Source: Cyclobacteriaceae bacterium (GTDB lineage: Bacteria; Bacteroidota; Bacteroidia; Cytophagales; Cyclobacteriaceae). Taken from it: a stretch of 64,000 nucleotides of DNA. The stretch covers positions 25,435 through 89,434 of the forward strand of contig JAEUUJ010000025.1 in NCBI GenBank assembly GCA_016786495.1, given 5' to 3'. Numbering within the stretch: the first letter of the stretch is position 1; every line of letters begins with the position of its first letter. The notes under the pieces were generated by a model. It searched no databases. It was not told where the DNA came from and was given only the letters and a program-made list of their open reading frames with translations. Positions 43,934-54,342 of the stretch are shown here, piece after piece. The position numbers and the translations under genes are program-made.

Positions 43934-44039
43934 TGACTGCTTCGCTTTACACGTAATTGGTTGATTTTCAAGTTAGAACTGATTTTAGCACAGCGTTGGC
44001 CTTGTCGCGGTTAAATTCTAACCAACAAACTGAATCGTG

Positions 44040-44123
44040 ATGATAACCCTTGCTATGTTTTTCCTCGGCCTGTTTTGTTTTTGGCTGCTGTTTAAACTCA
44101 CCGATGCCTTTGAAAATTTATAA
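44040..44123 (+). CDS. 27-aa membrane peptide ahead of kdpF
   Basis: ATG 44040 to TAA 44123 encodes one hydrophobic helix (ITLAMFFLGLFCFWLLFKL) with the tail TDAFENL. It ends 3 nt before the kdpF start, so it is placed as the first gene of the kdp operon. Like KdpF, it could be a small subunit or stabiliser of the KdpABC complex, but it does not carry the KPE-R/K-F ending of KdpF. Translation is likely from position but not proven. Confidence 0.5.
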   Translation: MITLAMFFLGLFCFWLLFKLTDAFENL

Positions 44124-44126
44124 CCC

Positions 44127-44207
44127 ATGATGATTGCTTTACTTTTTGTTAGCGTACTCATGTTTGGATACTTGCTGTACGCATTGCTGAAACCTGAACG
44201 CTTTTAA
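44127..44207 (+). CDS. kdpF: KdpF, small subunit of the potassium-transporting ATPase
   Basis: The 26 aa peptide is one transmembrane helix (IALLFVSVLMFGYLLYALL) ending in KPERF, the KdpF signature. KdpF binds the lipid-facing side of KdpA and stabilises the KdpABC complex. It lies 37 nt before kdpA in the expected order. Confidence 0.85.
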   Translation: MMIALLFVSVLMFGYLLYALLKPERF

Positions 44208-44244
44208 GTTCAGGATCGCTGATTTCCATTTTAACTAACCACAT

Positions 44245-45939
44245 ATGAATTCAGAAATTTTAGGCATTGTCGTTCTTTTTGTGTTAACAATGCTGCTCGC
44301 GATACCGCTCGGGAAATACTGTTCCAGGGTATTTCTAGGCGAGAAAACATGGCTTGATTTTATGCTGCCGGCGGAAAATTTAATCTACCGGATCTGCCGG
44401 ATCAATCCTGCGAAATCCATGAATTGGAAAGAGAATGTAAAAGCTTCGCTGATTCTCAATCTGATTTTCTTTTTATGGGCGATGCTGATTTTGTTAACAC
44501 AAGGCTGGCATCCATTCGGGAACCCCGATCACATCACCTCGATGGAACCCACAACCGCGTTCAACACGGCGATAAGTTTCATGACGAACACGAACTTGCA
44601 ACACTACAGCGGTGAAACTAGTGCAAGTTACGTTACGCAACTCGTGGTATTCTGCTTTCTGCAATTTGTGAGTGCGGCAACAGGTATTGCTGCGATGGTT
44701 TCGTTGTTTAAAGGTGTCCTGCAGCGTCAGGCTTCTGACCTGGGTAACTTCTATGTGCTTTTTCTTAAAAGCTGTACAAGAATTTTACTACCAATCTCGA
44801 TTGTCGTGGCGATTTTCCTCGTATTTCGCGGAACACCATCCACATTTGAAGGCGCAGCACAAGTCGTTTCGCTGCAGGGCGATACGGTTAGTGTTGCCCG
44901 CGGGCCGGTTGCACCCATGGTTGCGATCAAACAGGTAGGCACCAATGGCGGGGGATATTTTGGTCCGAATTCCACACATCCTTTTGAAAATCCCGATTAC
45001 CTGACAAACCTCGTGGAAAACTTTGCTATCCTGATCATTCCCATGGCGCTTGTGTTTGCATTTGGATACTACATCCGCAAGCCGAAAGTCGGGTACGCGT
45101 TCTTTGCCGCGATGACGCTGGTATTTGTTTCGTTCGTGGCGATTACCGTGTACTTCGAATCCGCGGGTAATCCGATGATTTCTGAAATGGGTATTGATAA
45201 CTCAGCCGGATCGATGGAAGGAAAAGAGGTGCGTTTCGGCACCGCAGCCAGCGCATTCTGGGGGGTGTCAACAACATCAACGTCCAACGGTTCCGTTAAC
45301 TCCATGCATGACAGTCAAACGCCCATTTCCGGAGGCGTGTATATGCTCGACATGATGATCAATGCAATCTATGGGGGTGCAGGAGTTGGGTTCATCAACT
45401 TTTTTGTGTTCGTTATCATTGCCGTGTTTATCTCGGGGTTGATGGTTGGGCGCACTCCGGAACTGCTGGGAAAGAAAATCGAAGCGAGAGAAGTTAAAAT
45501 TGCTGCACTGGTTGCAATTCTTCACCCGCTACTGATTTTAACCGGAACTGCCATTGCTTCGCAAATTCAAACCAATAACCCGGATATCGGCTGGCTTGCT
45601 AATCCGTCATTTCATGGCTTCAGCGAGATGCTTTATGAATTCACTTCATCGGCTGCCAACAATGGGTCGGGTTTCGAAGGGCTGGGTGATGCAACCCCGT
45701 TCTGGAATATCTTGTGCGGATTATGCATGTTGTTTGGTCGGTTCATTCCGATTATCGGCCCGCTGGCGATTGCCGGATCGCTTGCCGGTAAAAAGTATAT
45801 CCCGGAAGGCGCGGGCACACTCCGCATTGAAAGCCCTGCCTTTATTGCAGTACTGCTTTCGGTGATCATCATCATTGCTGCGCTGTCATTCTTTCCGGCA
45901 CTAACGCTTGGCCCGCTGGCTGAACATTTTTCCCTGTAA
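44245..45939 (+). CDS. kdpA: KdpA, potassium-binding subunit of the Kdp ATPase
   Basis: The 564 aa membrane protein has about ten helices. It shows the four selectivity-filter regions of the superfamily of K+ transporters: [14 protein letters not shown] (first), [20 protein letters not shown] (second), then [20 protein letters not shown] and [20 protein letters not shown]. It selects and translocates K+ across the inner membrane. The length matches the family. kdpB starts 16 nt downstream. Confidence 0.95.
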   Translation: MNSEILGIVVLFVLTMLLAIPLGKYCSRVFLGEKTWLDFMLPAENLIYRICRINPAKSMNWKENVKASLILNLIFFLWAMLILLTQGWHPFGNPDHITSMEPTTAFNTAISFMTNTNLQHYSGETSASYVTQLVVFCFLQFVSAATGIAAMVSLFKGVLQRQASDLGNFYVLFLKSCTRILLPISIVVAIFLVFRGTPSTFEGAAQVVSLQGDTVSVARGPVAPMVAIKQVGTNGGGYFGPNSTHPFENPDYLTNLVENFAILIIPMALVFAFGYYIRKPKVGYAFFAAMTLVFVSFVAITVYFESAGNPMISEMGIDNSAGSMEGKEVRFGTAASAFWGVSTTSTSNGSVNSMHDSQTPISGGVYMLDMMINAIYGGAGVGFINFFVFVIIAVFISGLMVGRTPELLGKKIEAREVKIAALVAILHPLLILTGTAIASQIQTNNPDIGWLANPSFHGFSEMLYEFTSSAANNGSGFEGLGDATPFWNILCGLCMLFGRFIPIIGPLAIAGSLAGKKYIPEGAGTLRIESPAFIAVLLSVIIIIAALSFFPALTLGPLAEHFSL

Positions 45940-45955
45940 TGCAACTCTGAATACG

Positions 45956-48022
45956 ATGCGTAAACATATTAAAAAAGAAGTCCGATTATTTGATCCTGCG
46001 CTGGTGCGTGAGTCAATCAAACAGTCTTTTGTTAAACTGCGTCCGCGGCTGATGATGAAAAACCCGGTGATGTTTTGTGTTGAAGTTGGAACTCTCATCA
46101 TGTTGCTGGTAACAATCTACTCGTTTTCGCACAGCGATCAGGGCTCACCGTTGTATAACAGCATAATTTTTGTAGTGCTGTTGTTGACGTTACTCTTCGC
46201 AAATTTTGCCGAGGCAATTGCCGAAGCGCGCGGCAGGGCCCAGGCCGATTCACTTCGCAAAACACGCGAGGAGACACCGGCAAAAACAGTTGCTGACGAT
46301 GGAAGTGTAGTGATAAAAGCCTCAAGTCAGTTGAAAAAGGGTGACGTGTTTATTTGCGAAACAGGCGATATCATTCCGTCTGACGGTGAAATTATTGAAG
46401 GCATTGCCACGGTTGATGAGAGCGCAATCACCGGCGAATCGGCTCCTGTTATCCGGGAAGCCGGTGGCGATAAAAGTTCCGTTACCGGGGGCACAAAAGT
46501 ATTGTCTGACCGGATTAACGTTATGGTAACAACTCAGCCGGGTGAGAGCTTCCTCGATAAAATGATTTCACTGGTGGAAGGTGCCAGCCGGCAGAAAACA
46601 CCGAATGAAATTGCGTTAACACTTTTATTGTCGGGATTTACAATCGTATTCTTGTTGGTAACCGTAACCTTAAAACCTTTTGGCGACTATGCACAAACTC
46701 CGATTTCCATTGGTGCGCTGATCGCGTTGTTTGTTTGCCTGATCCCGACAACCATTGGTGGTCTGCTGTCGGCTATCGGAATTGCAGGAATGGATCGCGC
46801 ACTGCAGGCCAACGTAATTTCAAAATCCGGACGAGCCGTGGAAACAGCTGGTGATCTGGATACCATTTTGCTGGACAAAACCGGAACGATCACCATCGGC
46901 AACCGGAAGGCCACAAGTTTTTACGCAGCCGAAGGTGTGCCGGAAGATGTGCTGATGGAAAGTGCCACGATCGCGTCATTGGCTGACAGTACCCCGGAAG
47001 GCAAGTCGATTGTAGAACTGGCGGCATCAAAGGGCTTTAAGCATCCTGCGGTGATCGGCAGTTCAACCGATGCGAACTATGGCTTGCCCGGAGCACGGGT
47101 GATCAGGTTTTCTGCGGAAACGCGCTCTTCCGGAATCGAACTGGAAGGAAGAAGTATCCGGAAAGGCGCATTTGATGCAATCAAAAATCTTGTCGAAAAA
47201 CAGGGTCGTGCAATTCCGGCCAACATAAAAGCTGTCGTTGAAGAAATATCCGGTAATGGTGGAACCCCGCTTGTAGTGGCGGAGAACTTTAAGGTGCTTG
47301 GTGCCATTGAACTTCAGGACATTGTTAAACCCGGCATCACCGAACGATTTGAACGGTTACGAAAGATGGGCGTGAAGACGGTAATGGTTACCGGTGACAA
47401 TCCGTTAACCGCAAAATACATCGCGCAAAAAGCCGGAGTGGATGACTATATAGCCGAAGCCAAACCCGAAGACAAACTTGCCTATATCCGCCAGGAACAA
47501 GCTGCAGGGAAGTTGGTAGCCATGATGGGTGATGGTACAAATGATGCACCCGCATTGGCACAGGCCGATGTTGGTGTAGCCATGAACAGCGGAACCCAGG
47601 CGGCCAAAGAAGCCGGTAACATGGTGGATTTGGATAACGATCCTACCAAACTGATCGAGGTAGTGGAGATCGGAAAGCAATTGTTGATTACGCGGGGTAC
47701 CTTGACCACGTTTTCAATCGCCAATGACGTGGCAAAATACTTTGCGATTGTACCCGCGTTGTTTATGACTTCCATTCCTGCGTTGCAGGCATTGAACATT
47801 ATGAAACTGGCCAGCCCGGAAAGTGCAATTTTATCGGCTGTAATTTTCAATGCGATTATTATCCCAATGCTGATTCCGCTGGCTTTGCGCGGCGTTGCCT
47901 ACAAACCTGTAGGGGCAGGTGCGCTGCTTGCGCGGAATCTATTGATTTACGGATTGGGTGGAATAATCGTGCCGTTCATTGGCATTAAGCTCATCGATCT
48001 CGTCATCGCACCTTTGATATAA
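45956..48022 (+). CDS. kdpB: KdpB, catalytic P-type ATPase subunit
   Basis: From ATG 45956 (16 nt after kdpA) the product is 688 aa. Phospho-acceptor Asp307 lies in [12 protein letters not shown]. The actuator TGES motif is in [10 protein letters not shown] and the hinge motif in [16 protein letters not shown]. The hydrophobic segments match P-type ATPases. It hydrolyses ATP to drive K+ uptake by KdpA. All catalytic motifs are intact. A longer frame from 45908 exists but would overlap kdpA and adds residues not typical of KdpB. Confidence 0.96.
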   Translation: MRKHIKKEVRLFDPALVRESIKQSFVKLRPRLMMKNPVMFCVEVGTLIMLLVTIYSFSHSDQGSPLYNSIIFVVLLLTLLFANFAEAIAEARGRAQADSLRKTREETPAKTVADDGSVVIKASSQLKKGDVFICETGDIIPSDGEIIEGIATVDESAITGESAPVIREAGGDKSSVTGGTKVLSDRINVMVTTQPGESFLDKMISLVEGASRQKTPNEIALTLLLSGFTIVFLLVTVTLKPFGDYAQTPISIGALIALFVCLIPTTIGGLLSAIGIAGMDRALQANVISKSGRAVETAGDLDTILLDKTGTITIGNRKATSFYAAEGVPEDVLMESATIASLADSTPEGKSIVELAASKGFKHPAVIGSSTDANYGLPGARVIRFSAETRSSGIELEGRSIRKGAFDAIKNLVEKQGRAIPANIKAVVEEISGNGGTPLVVAENFKVLGAIELQDIVKPGITERFERLRKMGVKTVMVTGDNPLTAKYIAQKAGVDDYIAEAKPEDKLAYIRQEQAAGKLVAMMGDGTNDAPALAQADVGVAMNSGTQAAKEAGNMVDLDNDPTKLIEVVEIGKQLLITRGTLTTFSIANDVAKYFAIVPALFMTSIPALQALNIMKLASPESAILSAVIFNAIIIPMLIPLALRGVAYKPVGAGALLARNLLIYGLGGIIVPFIGIKLIDLVIAPLI

Positions 48023-48032
48023 TACGAACGTT

Positions 48033-48593
48033 ATGAAAACTCATTTGTTAATTGCCGTCAGACTCACCTGTATTACCCTGTTGATTTTCGGAGTTGGTTA
48101 TCCCATGTTAATTACCCTGATAAGCCAGGTTACACCCGGAAAGGGTGACGGAGAAGTTGTTGTTGCAGATAATCAAGTGCGTGGTTTCGAGTTGATCGGT
48201 CAGAAATTTGACACAGACCGGTATTTCAACAGCCGCCCGTCAGCAGTCGATTATAACGCTGCGTCAACCGGTGGTTCGAATAAAGGTCCTGCAAACCCGG
48301 AGTACCTCGAACAGGTAAAGGCTCGGATTGATACGTTTCTGGTACACAATCCAACGATACAGAAGGAGCAGGTTCCGGTCGATCTTGTGACTGCTTCGGG
48401 AGCAGGCCTGGATCCCCATATCTCACCCGAAGCTGCTTACGTACAGGTTGATCGAATTTCGCGGGTACGAAAAATCAACCGGCAAAAAGTAAAAGCACTT
48501 GTTGATCAGCATGTCGAGCAGCCGCTGTTGCGCATGGGCACCCCCCGGGTTCATGTTCTTCGGTTAAACGTAGCGCTTGATCAACTGAACTAG
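48033..48593 (+). CDS. kdpC: KdpC subunit of the potassium-transporting ATPase
   Basis: The 186 aa protein has one N-terminal transmembrane helix (residues 6-30) and a periplasmic domain with the family pattern. Visible motifs are GFELIGQKF, YFNSRPSAVDYN, ASTGGSNKGPANPEY, then TASGAGLDPHISPEAA and NVALDQLN. KdpC stabilises the complex and helps nucleotide or K+ binding. It starts 10 nt after kdpB. Confidence 0.95.
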   Translation: MKTHLLIAVRLTCITLLIFGVGYPMLITLISQVTPGKGDGEVVVADNQVRGFELIGQKFDTDRYFNSRPSAVDYNAASTGGSNKGPANPEYLEQVKARIDTFLVHNPTIQKEQVPVDLVTASGAGLDPHISPEAAYVQVDRISRVRKINRQKVKALVDQHVEQPLLRMGTPRVHVLRLNVALDQLN

Positions 48594-48622
48594 ATTTTTA
48601 ACTACTATTGACATATTCTCCT

Positions 48623-49699
48623 ATGAAAAAGATAATTCTGGTTGCACTGGTTTTTATTTCCCTGACCTCGGAAGCGCAGGATGAACCCGCGTCTCCGCTG
48701 ACGTTTTCCGGGTACGTGGAGACCTACTACGTGTATGACCTCAACCAGCCGGAAAGTAACGTCCGGCCTTCGTTCATTTATTCTTACAATCGGCACAACG
48801 AGGTAAACCTCAACCTCGGTTTTGTAAAAGCTACTTACACGACAGATCGGGTTCGCGCCAACCTGGCCCTTATGACCGGTACGTACGCGAACGCTAACCT
48901 GGCGGCTGAACCCGGAGTGTTTAAGAATGTGCTGGAAGCGAATGCGGGTGTAAAACTTTCTAAAAATAAAAACCTCTGGATTGATGCCGGGATATTTACT
49001 TCCCACATCGGGTTCGAAAGCGCAATCGGAAAGGATTGCTGGAATCTTACGCGCAGCATGCTGGCCGACAACACTCCGTATTTTGAAGCGGGTGCAAAAA
49101 TTTCATACACCACCGATGACGGTAAATGGTTCTTGTCAGCACTTGTGTTAAACGGCTGGCAGCGGATTCATCGCGTGGAAGGAAACTCGTTACCCTCCTT
49201 TGGTACGCAAGTAACCTATAAGCCTGCCGGCAACGTCACCCTCAATAGCAGCAGCTTTATTGGAACCGACAAACCCGACAGCGCCAGGCAAATGCGATAC
49301 TTTCATAACTTTTATGGAATCTTTCAATTGTCACCAAAGTTTGGAGTAACAATAGGGTTTGACTACGGGTTGGAGGAAAAATCTCCGGAGACATCCTCGA
49401 CTAACTCCTGGTATTCGCCCGTGGTGATTGTTCGGTATGCCGTGACTGAAAAGTTTGCACTCGCGGTGCGGGCGGAGTACTACGAGGATGAGCATGGAGT
49501 TATTATCGCTACAGGAACACCCAACGGCTTTAAAACAACCGGCATTTCACTGAATGCGGAATATGCAATCACCCCGAACGTACTTTGGCGTGCAGAGATA
49601 CGAAACCTGCATAGTGAAGACAACATTTTTGTAAAAGATAACTCCGGAACTACGACTGGCAATACCTTTATTGGAACGGCCCTAGGGGTGAATTTTTAA
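48623..49699 (+). CDS. Outer-membrane porin-like protein of the kdp operon
   Basis: From ATG 48623 the product is 358 aa with a signal peptide (KKIILVALVFISLTSEAQ). The barrel-like body starts LTFSGYVETYYVYDLNQP, the typical opening of the putative beta-barrel porin-2 group. The final strand reads NTFIGTALGVNF with a terminal Phe. It lies 29 nt after kdpC and 2 nt before the KdpD-like gene, so it is within the kdp operon. It may let K+ or small ions across the outer membrane for Kdp; this is inference from position. Confidence 0.8.
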   Translation: MKKIILVALVFISLTSEAQDEPASPLTFSGYVETYYVYDLNQPESNVRPSFIYSYNRHNEVNLNLGFVKATYTTDRVRANLALMTGTYANANLAAEPGVFKNVLEANAGVKLSKNKNLWIDAGIFTSHIGFESAIGKDCWNLTRSMLADNTPYFEAGAKISYTTDDGKWFLSALVLNGWQRIHRVEGNSLPSFGTQVTYKPAGNVTLNSSSFIGTDKPDSARQMRYFHNFYGIFQLSPKFGVTIGFDYGLEEKSPETSSTNSWYSPVVIVRYAVTEKFALAVRAEYYEDEHGVIIATGTPNGFKTTGISLNAEYAITPNVLWRAEIRNLHSEDNIFVKDNSGTTTGNTFIGTALGVNF

Positions 49700-49701
49700 C
49701 G

Positions 49702-50826
49702 ATGAGTGCACGCGAGCAGTCGGTTGAGCATTTTTTAAACCTGATCCGCAAAAGCAGGCGCGGAAAGTTCAAGATTTATATCGGGATGAGTGCTGGTGTG
49801 GGCAAAACTTTTCGGATGCTGCAGGAAGCGCACAGTTTGCAGCGCAACGGTGTAGATGTGCGTATCGGATACATCGAAACTCATAACCGCAAAGAAACCC
49901 AAGAACTACTCGCGGGAATTCCGGTGATCGAACGAAAACGCTCGTTTTATAAAGGTAAAGAACTTGAAGAAATGGATATTCAGGCTATCCTGAATGCCCG
50001 ACCGGATATCGTGCTAGTAGATGAACTGGCGCACACAAATATTGAGGGAAGCAAGAATGAAAAACGCTGGCAGGATGTGCTTGAGCTGCTCGACGCCGGG
50101 ATCAACGTAATCAGTGCCGTTAATATCCAACATATCGAAAGCCTGCATGACGATGTATTGCGAATCACAGGTATTGATGTAAAGGAGAGAATTCCTGATA
50201 AGATTTTACAAGTAGCCGATGAGGTGGTGAATATTGACCTAACTTCAGATGAGCTGATTGCCCGACTGCGGGAAGGCAAAATTTATCATCCCTCCAAGAT
50301 TGAAACAGCGCTGCGCAATTTCTTTCAGTCAGAAAAAATTCTGCAACTCAGGGAACTTGCGCTTAAGGAGGTTGCATCTCAGGTGGAGCGTAAAGTCGAT
50401 ACGGAAGTAGTGATCAATGAGAAGCTCAGGCATGAACGGTTCCTGGCATGTATCAGCTCAAATCATGAAACGGCCAGAATGATTATCCGTAAAACTGCCC
50501 GGCTCGCAAATTATTACAACTCGAAATGGTATGTGTTATATGTTCAAACTCCGGGCGAGGATGCCAACCGCATCAAACTGTCGGTTCAGCGTCATTTGAT
50601 CAATAACTTCAAGATGGCCACCGAACTTGGAAGCGAAGTGTTGCAGGTAAAGAGCCGGAACGTACCTGCTGAGATTGCGCGAGTCGCAGAACAAAAACAC
50701 ATCACTACGGTTTGTATCGGCAAACCGCACTTAACACTTTGGCGAATAATGCTCAAAACCACGATGTTTAATCGTTTATTAAATAAGTTGTCAGCTTCTG
50801 ATATTGACGTAATTATTCTGTCATGA
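49702..50826 (+). CDS. KdpD-type sensor half (ATP-binding and USP domains, no kinase)
   Basis: The 374 aa protein matches only the N-terminal half of KdpD. The KdpD domain has Walker A GMSAGVGKTFRML (residues 28-40) and a Walker B-like DIVLVDELAHTN (about 94-105). A universal-stress-protein-like domain covers about 250-374 (FLACISSNHETARMI). The membrane helices and kinase domain of classical KdpD are absent. The next gene overlaps by 4 bp (ATGA) and supplies a membrane histidine kinase, so the sensor is split between two proteins. The pair probably senses K+ status or turgor. Confidence 0.88.
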   Translation: MSAREQSVEHFLNLIRKSRRGKFKIYIGMSAGVGKTFRMLQEAHSLQRNGVDVRIGYIETHNRKETQELLAGIPVIERKRSFYKGKELEEMDIQAILNARPDIVLVDELAHTNIEGSKNEKRWQDVLELLDAGINVISAVNIQHIESLHDDVLRITGIDVKERIPDKILQVADEVVNIDLTSDELIARLREGKIYHPSKIETALRNFFQSEKILQLRELALKEVASQVERKVDTEVVINEKLRHERFLACISSNHETARMIIRKTARLANYYNSKWYVLYVQTPGEDANRIKLSVQRHLINNFKMATELGSEVLQVKSRNVPAEIARVAEQKHITTVCIGKPHLTLWRIMLKTTMFNRLLNKLSASDIDVIILS

Positions 50827-52538
50827 GCATCAAAAAGAAAGTTGCGTGGGGGTTGTTGTTCCTGTTTGCAGTGATCATCGGGGTTGCTGCTGTAGGTGTG
50901 TATTATTTTAAAACGCTCTCGGGTGAGTCGGAAAACATTCTGAAAAATAATTACGAATCGCTGGAATACGCGAAAGCCATTATCAGTAGCTGTGACAGCC
51001 TGCGAACCGATAGTGTTAGAGCGATGAATCGAATGGAAAAGAATCTGCAACGTCAGGAAGCCAATATCACTGAGCCTGGGGAACGGGAGTACACGCATCA
51101 GCTTCGGGTAATATTCGAAAAGTTAAAAAATACTGGTATCACCGACAGCACACTCGTTGACATCCGAAACAGTGCGTTGATGATCCAGGAGATAAACATG
51201 AAAGCCATCGTCAGGAAAAATGACGCGTCACGCGAAACCGCCCGGAATGCTTCTACCTATCTCATTATTATTGTTACTATCTGCACCCTGGCGGCTTTCT
51301 CGTTTATTGTGAATTTTCCCGGATACATCGCCAACCCGATAATTCAGCTGACGGAAGGTATCAAGTCAATCGCAAACAAGAACTATGAGGAACGACTGCA
51401 TTTCGATCGCAACGATGAATTCCGTGAGCTGGCGGAAGCGTTCAACCTGATGGCCGAGAAGCTCGATGAATATGAACACAGTAACCTGGCTAACATATTG
51501 TTTGAGAAAAAGCGTATCGAAACGATCATCGACCGTATGAATGATCCGGTAATCGGCTTAGACGAAAACGGTCGTGTTGTATTTGTGAATGATCAGGCGT
51601 TGAGTCTGCTGAATTTAAAGAAACAGGATGTTGTTGGAAAGTATGCTCCCGATATAGCCGTTAACAATGACCTTTTCAGAAGTCTGATCCGCCAGGGGGG
51701 AAACGACAGTGCCGCAAAGCTTCTGAAGGCCGTGGTAGGCAGAAAGGAGAATTACTTTACCCGTGAGTTTACATTAATTGAATATACCCCCACGGGCGAA
51801 ACCAAACCAGTTTCCATCGGTCAGGTGATCATTTTGAAAAACATTACCCCCTATAAAGAGCTTGACCTGGCCAAAACAAATTTTATTGCCACCATCAGCC
51901 ATGAACTCAAAACTCCGATTGCATCCCTGCAAATGGGCGTAAAGCTTTTGCAGGATAAACGTGTGGGCGAGATGAACCCGGAGCAAGCAAATATTGTCTC
52001 ATCGCTTGAAAGTGAGATGATGCGGTTGGCGAAGATAACAAATGAGCTCCTGGATCTTTCCCAGGTTGAAACCGGAAACATTAAGCTTACCATCCGAACG
52101 GCAAGTCCGCAGGATATTATTCCGGTGGCATTGGAAGCAGTAAAGTTTCAGGCTGAAAGGAAGCGTGTGACCATAGAATCGCAGGTTGGAGCTGCGGAGC
52201 AAACGGTGAACACCGATGTTGATAAGACTACGTGGGTTTTGGTGAATTTGTTAACCAACGCAATTCGGTACAGCCCTGAAAACGGCACGATCAGACTTAC
52301 CTGTGAGGTTCAGGGAAAGAACGTAGTGTTTACGGTAGTCGATGAGGGGCCGGGAATTGAGCAAAAGTACCTTACGCGGCTATTTGAGAAATTTTTTCAG
52401 GTTCCGGGAACTCCTTCGGGTACCGGACTGGGCCTGGCGATTTCAAAAGAGTTCATTGAAGCACAGCACGGCTCAATCGCAGTAACCAGCGAAGTTGGCA
52501 AAGGCAGCAAATTCTATTTTACGTTGCCGGTGGCTTAA
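50823..52538 (+). CDS. HAMP/PAS sensor histidine kinase of the kdp operon
   Basis: The 571 aa protein has a transmembrane helix at about residues 8-28, a periplasmic helical sensor of about 110 residues, and a second helix near 142-165. HAMP covers about 165-220 and PAS about 230-340 (IIDRMNDPVIGLDENGRVV). HisKA carries His360 (ATISHELKTPIASLQMG), and HATPase_c has LVNLLTNAIRYSPENG, DEGPGI and GTGLGLAIS. It starts inside the stop of the KdpD-like gene and so is translated with it. No receiver gene follows; the sigma-54 regulator at 41219 is the nearest candidate partner. Confidence 0.9.
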   Translation: MSIKKKVAWGLLFLFAVIIGVAAVGVYYFKTLSGESENILKNNYESLEYAKAIISSCDSLRTDSVRAMNRMEKNLQRQEANITEPGEREYTHQLRVIFEKLKNTGITDSTLVDIRNSALMIQEINMKAIVRKNDASRETARNASTYLIIIVTICTLAAFSFIVNFPGYIANPIIQLTEGIKSIANKNYEERLHFDRNDEFRELAEAFNLMAEKLDEYEHSNLANILFEKKRIETIIDRMNDPVIGLDENGRVVFVNDQALSLLNLKKQDVVGKYAPDIAVNNDLFRSLIRQGGNDSAAKLLKAVVGRKENYFTREFTLIEYTPTGETKPVSIGQVIILKNITPYKELDLAKTNFIATISHELKTPIASLQMGVKLLQDKRVGEMNPEQANIVSSLESEMMRLAKITNELLDLSQVETGNIKLTIRTASPQDIIPVALEAVKFQAERKRVTIESQVGAAEQTVNTDVDKTTWVLVNLLTNAIRYSPENGTIRLTCEVQGKNVVFTVVDEGPGIEQKYLTRLFEKFFQVPGTPSGTGLGLAISKEFIEAQHGSIAVTSEVGKGSKFYFTLPVA

Positions 52539-52563
52539 TTGATGCCCTGTAGTGCGGTGTATA

Positions 52564-53037
52564 TTAATTACGTAACCGGTTCGATAACTGTCTTGCTTTA
52601 AACACCTGGGCCAAAAATGTGTACACATAACATCCGGCACAGAATGCGAGGAATGACTCCAGGAAAGAGAACACCGTGATTATTGCGGTGAGAATTAACG
52701 TAGCCGTGGTGTAGTCAGCAAAATAGGTGGCTAGCATCGCCAATGAAAAAGTCAGCCCGACACCGGCAGCAAACCGCTTCGGTCCCTGATCCACCGGTTT
52801 AAACCCTAACGTTAAAACCTTTGTGATCCCGGCAGCGCTGATGGCGAACGGGCTGAACTTGTTTAACTTGAATGTGCGGAGAAAGAAATCAATCGCGAGC
52901 AGTCCGATCGAAAGCCAATGCGGGCTGAATAAAATTATGATCGACAGCACGAATACGTGCAGGGCAATAATCCTGATTTTGTTTTCATTAACGGAGACAA
53001 AGTCAACCGGGCAGGACAAAGAATTTTCGGAAGCCAT
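52564..53037 (-). CDS. DUF4395-family membrane protein
   Basis: ATG 53037 gives 157 aa; an upstream TTG at 53046 would overlap the desaturase gene by 4 nt. The family motifs are LSCPVDFVSVNENKIRIIAL at the start, four hydrophobic segments, and a final FCAGCYVYTFL with paired Cys. DUF4395 proteins are often linked to sulfur or thiol chemistry (they occur next to rhodanese or thioredoxin genes), but nothing of that kind is adjacent. It follows the sterol-desaturase-like gene in one transcription unit. Confidence 0.8.
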   Translation of the reverse strand: MASENSLSCPVDFVSVNENKIRIIALHVFVLSIIILFSPHWLSIGLLAIDFFLRTFKLNKFSPFAISAAGITKVLTLGFKPVDQGPKRFAAGVGLTFSLAMLATYFADYTTATLILTAIITVFSFLESFLAFCAGCYVYTFLAQVFKARQLSNRLRN

Positions 53038-53042
53038 GATGT

Positions 53043-54278
53043 TCAATGTTTTTTAAACTTCCCAAAACGCTTTAGGTTTCGGGCATAAACGAATTGATAG
53101 TAGTTCTTTTCTACAAGTTCGAGTGAACAAACACTCATCAATATCAGAACACTGCAAGCAAACGTGGTGAAGCTGTGTGCCCAGTAACAAACCGAACCAA
53201 GCAACAGCAAAGCGCGGCTGATCTCAACAAAGTAAATCCAGCGTTGCAACTCGAGCATGGCACCACAATTGATCAGCGTAAGCAGGATAACACTTACCGC
53301 CAGTGTTATTTCGACACGATCCAGTTTTGGGTACAAAAGAATGAAGAAGAATAACCCTGCAAGGGCAGCGGCAATTTGAACGTTTAGGTAGGCGCGGAAC
53401 CTGAAGGTGTGCCGGGGAGCCGCCTTACGCGGAAGCAGTTTGGCTTCGAGCGCGGGACGAATTTCCTGGTCGATCATTTCCGGCTTGCCAAACATTATCT
53501 TAATCGACTGCCATACACTCCCGCTGCGTCTGCACGCTTCCCAGAGTTCTGCGTAGTAATGGAAGTGCTGCCACAGGAAACTGTAGCTCTTCAGCGGATG
53601 CGTTAATCCATACACCGGCTTCTCTTCTTCCTTTTGAAACGTGCCGAATAACTTGTCCCAGAATACAAAGATGTCGCCATAGTTCTTGTTCAGGTATTTA
53701 TCGTTGGAGGCATGATGCACCCCGTGATGAGAAGGCGTGATGAAGATGTGTTCCAGCCAGCCGAGCTTGCCGATTACCTGCGTATGCGTGAAGAATGAGT
53801 ATGCGCCATGTACGACCAGGATGGTGATCACCATGGCAGGGTGAAACCCGAGGAACGGCAACGTACACCAGAATAAATTCCGGATGAGGGCCTGCAATAC
53901 CGTGATTCGTGCGGAAACTGTATAGTTAAACTCTTCGCTCTGGTGGTGTACCACGTGTGCGCCCCAGAACAGGTTTATCTCATGCCCCAACCGGTGATAC
54001 CAGTACCAAACAAAGTCAGTTGCCAGCAGCAGAACCACCCACACCAGCCAGTGGTTCGGAATCTGATAGAGTGCATAATTTTCGTAGACATAATAGTAGA
54101 GAGCGTAGAAACTTGCCGTGATGAGCAGGCTCAGCAGCCGTTCGGCTATCCCAACCGAAATGTTGGTAACGGCGTTTTCGTATGAGAAGAGGTCGGAACG
54201 GCCTTTTTTGCGGGCATACCAGTACTCCAACGCAGTAAAGAGCAGGAAGGCCGGAACAACAAACGCAGCGAAATTCAT
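53043..54278 (-). CDS. Sterol desaturase / fatty-acid hydroxylase superfamily protein
   Basis: The 411 aa membrane protein has the di-iron histidine clusters of the superfamily: HRLGH and HVVHHQSEEFN around residues 95-110, and THTQV then HHGVHHASN around 165-190. Two or more membrane helices precede and follow them. Such enzymes use O2 to hydroxylate or desaturate lipids at the membrane. The C-terminal third (about 290-411) holds extra helices not needed for catalysis, as in other bacterial members. It leads a two-gene unit with DUF4395 and is divergent from the SAM-riboswitch operon. Confidence 0.82.
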   Translation of the reverse strand: MNFAAFVVPAFLLFTALEYWYARKKGRSDLFSYENAVTNISVGIAERLLSLLITASFYALYYYVYENYALYQIPNHWLVWVVLLLATDFVWYWYHRLGHEINLFWGAHVVHHQSEEFNYTVSARITVLQALIRNLFWCTLPFLGFHPAMVITILVVHGAYSFFTHTQVIGKLGWLEHIFITPSHHGVHHASNDKYLNKNYGDIFVFWDKLFGTFQKEEEKPVYGLTHPLKSYSFLWQHFHYYAELWEACRRSGSVWQSIKIMFGKPEMIDQEIRPALEAKLLPRKAAPRHTFRFRAYLNVQIAAALAGLFFFILLYPKLDRVEITLAVSVILLTLINCGAMLELQRWIYFVEISRALLLLGSVCYWAHSFTTFACSVLILMSVCSLELVEKNYYQFVYARNLKRFGKFKKH

Positions 54279-54295
54279 AACAACCTATTTTACCT

Positions 54296-54303
54296 CAAAA
54301 GTA
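54296..54303 (-). promoter_or_regulatory. -7 box of the desaturase gene (minus strand)
   Basis: On the minus strand this reads TACTTTTG, an exact match to the Bacteroidota TAnnTTTG box, 17 nt upstream of the start at 54278. No good -33 TTG stands 19 nt away. Confidence 0.4.
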
Positions 54304-54342
54304 AAAAATATTTTAAATACTCTACTAAATCGATAGACTTTA

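Noticed and set aside
43980-44039. Sigma-54 promoter (-24/-12) before kdp, around TTGGCCTTG
   Set aside because: The spacing to the next GC is wrong and the TTGC element is missing.
45908-45955. Upstream extension of kdpB
   Set aside because: It overlaps the end of kdpA and adds residues unlike KdpB; ATG 45956 also places the phospho-Asp at the usual position 307.
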